Made by a program: the position numbers and the translations under genes. From Clostridium sp. CAG:609 (GTDB lineage: Bacteria; Bacillota_I; Bacilli_A; RF39; UBA660), in contig FR903528.1 in the NCBI GenBank assembly GCA_000438075.1, positions 28,415 through 92,414 of the forward strand: DNA of 64,000 bases, read 5' to 3'. Shown here piece by piece: positions 62,128 to 64,000 of the stretch. The notes beneath the pieces were generated by a model that had not been told where the DNA came from, made no database searches, and saw nothing but the letters and a program-made list of their open reading frames with translations. The stretch's first letter is position 1, and every line of letters starts with the position of its first letter.

Positions 62128-62156
62128 TTGCAAAAATTCTAAAAATTTGATACAAT
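62128..62156 (+). promoter_or_regulatory. tRNA-Gly promoter
   Basis: TTGCAA (62128-62133), a 17-bp spacer and TACAAT (62151-62156). Confidence 0.75.
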
Positions 62157-62164
62157 TTATTTAC

Positions 62165-62239
62165 GCAGGTGTAGTACAGAGGTTAGTATGCGACCTTGCC
62201 AAGGTTGAGACGGCAGTTCGATTCTGCTCACTTGCTCCA
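62165..62239 (+). tRNA. tRNA-Gly(GCC)
   Basis: Acceptor GCAGGTG/CACTTGC (one G-T pair), anticodon loop TTGCCAA between CGACC and GGTTG, T arm GGCAGTTCGATTCTGCT, encoded CCA (discriminator T). The gene starts only 9 nt after the -10. Confidence 0.95.
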
Positions 62240-62277
62240 GAAGCAAAAATCGTCGCACCAAAGCGATGTTAATGATT

Positions 62278-62306
62278 AAATCAATCAGAAATGATTGATT
62301 TTTTTG
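62278..62306 (+). terminator. tRNA-Gly terminator
   Basis: AAATCAATCA/TGATTGATTT, loop GAAA, T tract. Confidence 0.9.
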
Positions 62307-62333
62307 TCGTTTAAGAAAGGTGTTGATGATATT

Positions 62334-62609
62334 ATGATAAAAATAATCAAACAAGAAATTAAAATAAGTCATGAACTTAAAAACAAAGTTGAATGGGCTT
62401 GTAAACTTAATAGTACTAAACCAATTTTCATTAATGGTAGTTTATTAAAGTTAGAACCTACTAATATAGGCTATATAGAGCCGCATAGAGCAATTATTAA
62501 TAATAAGACATATCTTTTATTCAATGGACACGAATTTGCTTATTACAGGGATTTAAATGCCAAAATTAAACTATCTGATTTAAAAGATTTCATCAAAAAA
62601 CTAAAATAA
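62334..62609 (+). CDS. Small hypothetical protein upstream of the recombinase
   Basis: 91 residues from MIKIIKQEIKI; AAAGGTG lies upstream, although 11 nt away. Mixed alpha/beta composition with PIFINGSLLKLEPTNIGY and a lysine-rich end. I do not recognise it. It lies between the tRNA-Gly terminator and the serine recombinase and has a spacing typical of accessory genes of small integrated elements, but may equally be chromosomal. Confidence 0.6.
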   Translation: MIKIIKQEIKISHELKNKVEWACKLNSTKPIFINGSLLKLEPTNIGYIEPHRAIINNKTYLLFNGHEFAYYRDLNAKIKLSDLKDFIKKLK

Positions 62610-62621
62610 TGACGAAATCTG

Positions 62622-62630
62622 TGTTATAAT
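62622..62630 (+). promoter_or_regulatory. Extended -10 promoter of the recombinase leader
   Basis: TGTTATAAT at 62622-62630 is a perfect extended -10 (TGnTATAAT); no -35 is seen at the correct distance. Transcription would start near 62637. Confidence 0.6.
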
Positions 62631-62655
62631 GGTTATAGAAAATATTAAACCTATT

Positions 62656-63976
<1,321 letters not shown>

Positions 63977-64000
63977 TAAAGTAAAAGTAGACACATAAAA

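Overview
The window is AT-rich (roughly 70% A+T or more by eye) and reads as a chromosome segment of a low-GC Bacillota, probably a host-associated member of the Bacilli/Erysipelotrichia/RF39-like group. The evidence is a serS T-box, Bacillus-type tRNA genes, RNase J and RNase Y, YlxM-FtsY, SpoVS, CotJ proteins, TagO/TagA/TagGH wall-polymer genes, and TGA used as a stop. Canonical TTGACA/TATAAT-type promoters and strong Rho-independent terminators are easy to see. A recurrent -35 variant is TTGCAA.

Layout. 1-512: 5' part of an MvaI/BcnI-like restriction endonuclease leaving the window on the left. 647-1628: two tRNA operons (Arg-Pro, then Val-Thr-Tyr-Gln-Lys). 1659-11143: mostly minus-strand housekeeping and stress genes: miaB, a hypothetical, serS with T-box, a perR-rubrerythrin operon with its own Per box, spoVS, small membrane proteins, a glycine-rich surface protein, and a cotJA/cotJB fusion followed by cotJC. 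11257-20664: ftsK, a thioredoxin-like membrane protein, trmL, an orphan amidoligase, a D-Ala-D-Ala carboxypeptidase, ylxM-ftsY and rnjA. 20674-25423: a three-gene envelope operon (phosphodiester glycosidase, hypothetical, glycosyltransferase) and rny. 25543-27394: a complete type II restriction-modification pair resembling HaeIII/NgoPII (GGCC).

27542-49493: a 22-kb minus-strand wall-polymer locus. TagO and TagA make the lipid-linked primer, and MnaA and GalE make sugar nucleotides. Several two-domain glycosyltransferases, a pyruvyl-transferase-like protein and a UDP-galactopyranose-mutase-like flavoprotein build or decorate the chain, and TagGH exports it. A polymerase/ligase-like membrane protein, a sulfatase-fold membrane phosphotransferase, a nucleotidyltransferase-aminotransferase fusion and a YidC-TagB/TagF fusion are unusual companions.

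49544-52204: an accessory islet holding a candidate small RNA, a DUF3800 protein with a cysteine cluster, a HIRAN-like protein and a HipA-like kinase. 52265-62075: cell-surface genes. These are a membrane-anchored cohesin-like protein next to a dockerin-bearing glucosaminidase, a lectin-like protein with a GC-rich patch, an LCP ligase with a PASTA-like tail, and an LtaS-like synthase. 62165-64000: tRNA-Gly followed by a small ORF and a large serine recombinase, probably the edge of a mobile element continuing to the right.

The strongest candidates for something new are the adjacent cohesin/dockerin wall-hydrolase pair, the YidC-TagF fusion, the small RNA whose -35 element overlaps that of tagO, and the HIRAN-HipA-like kinase pair.
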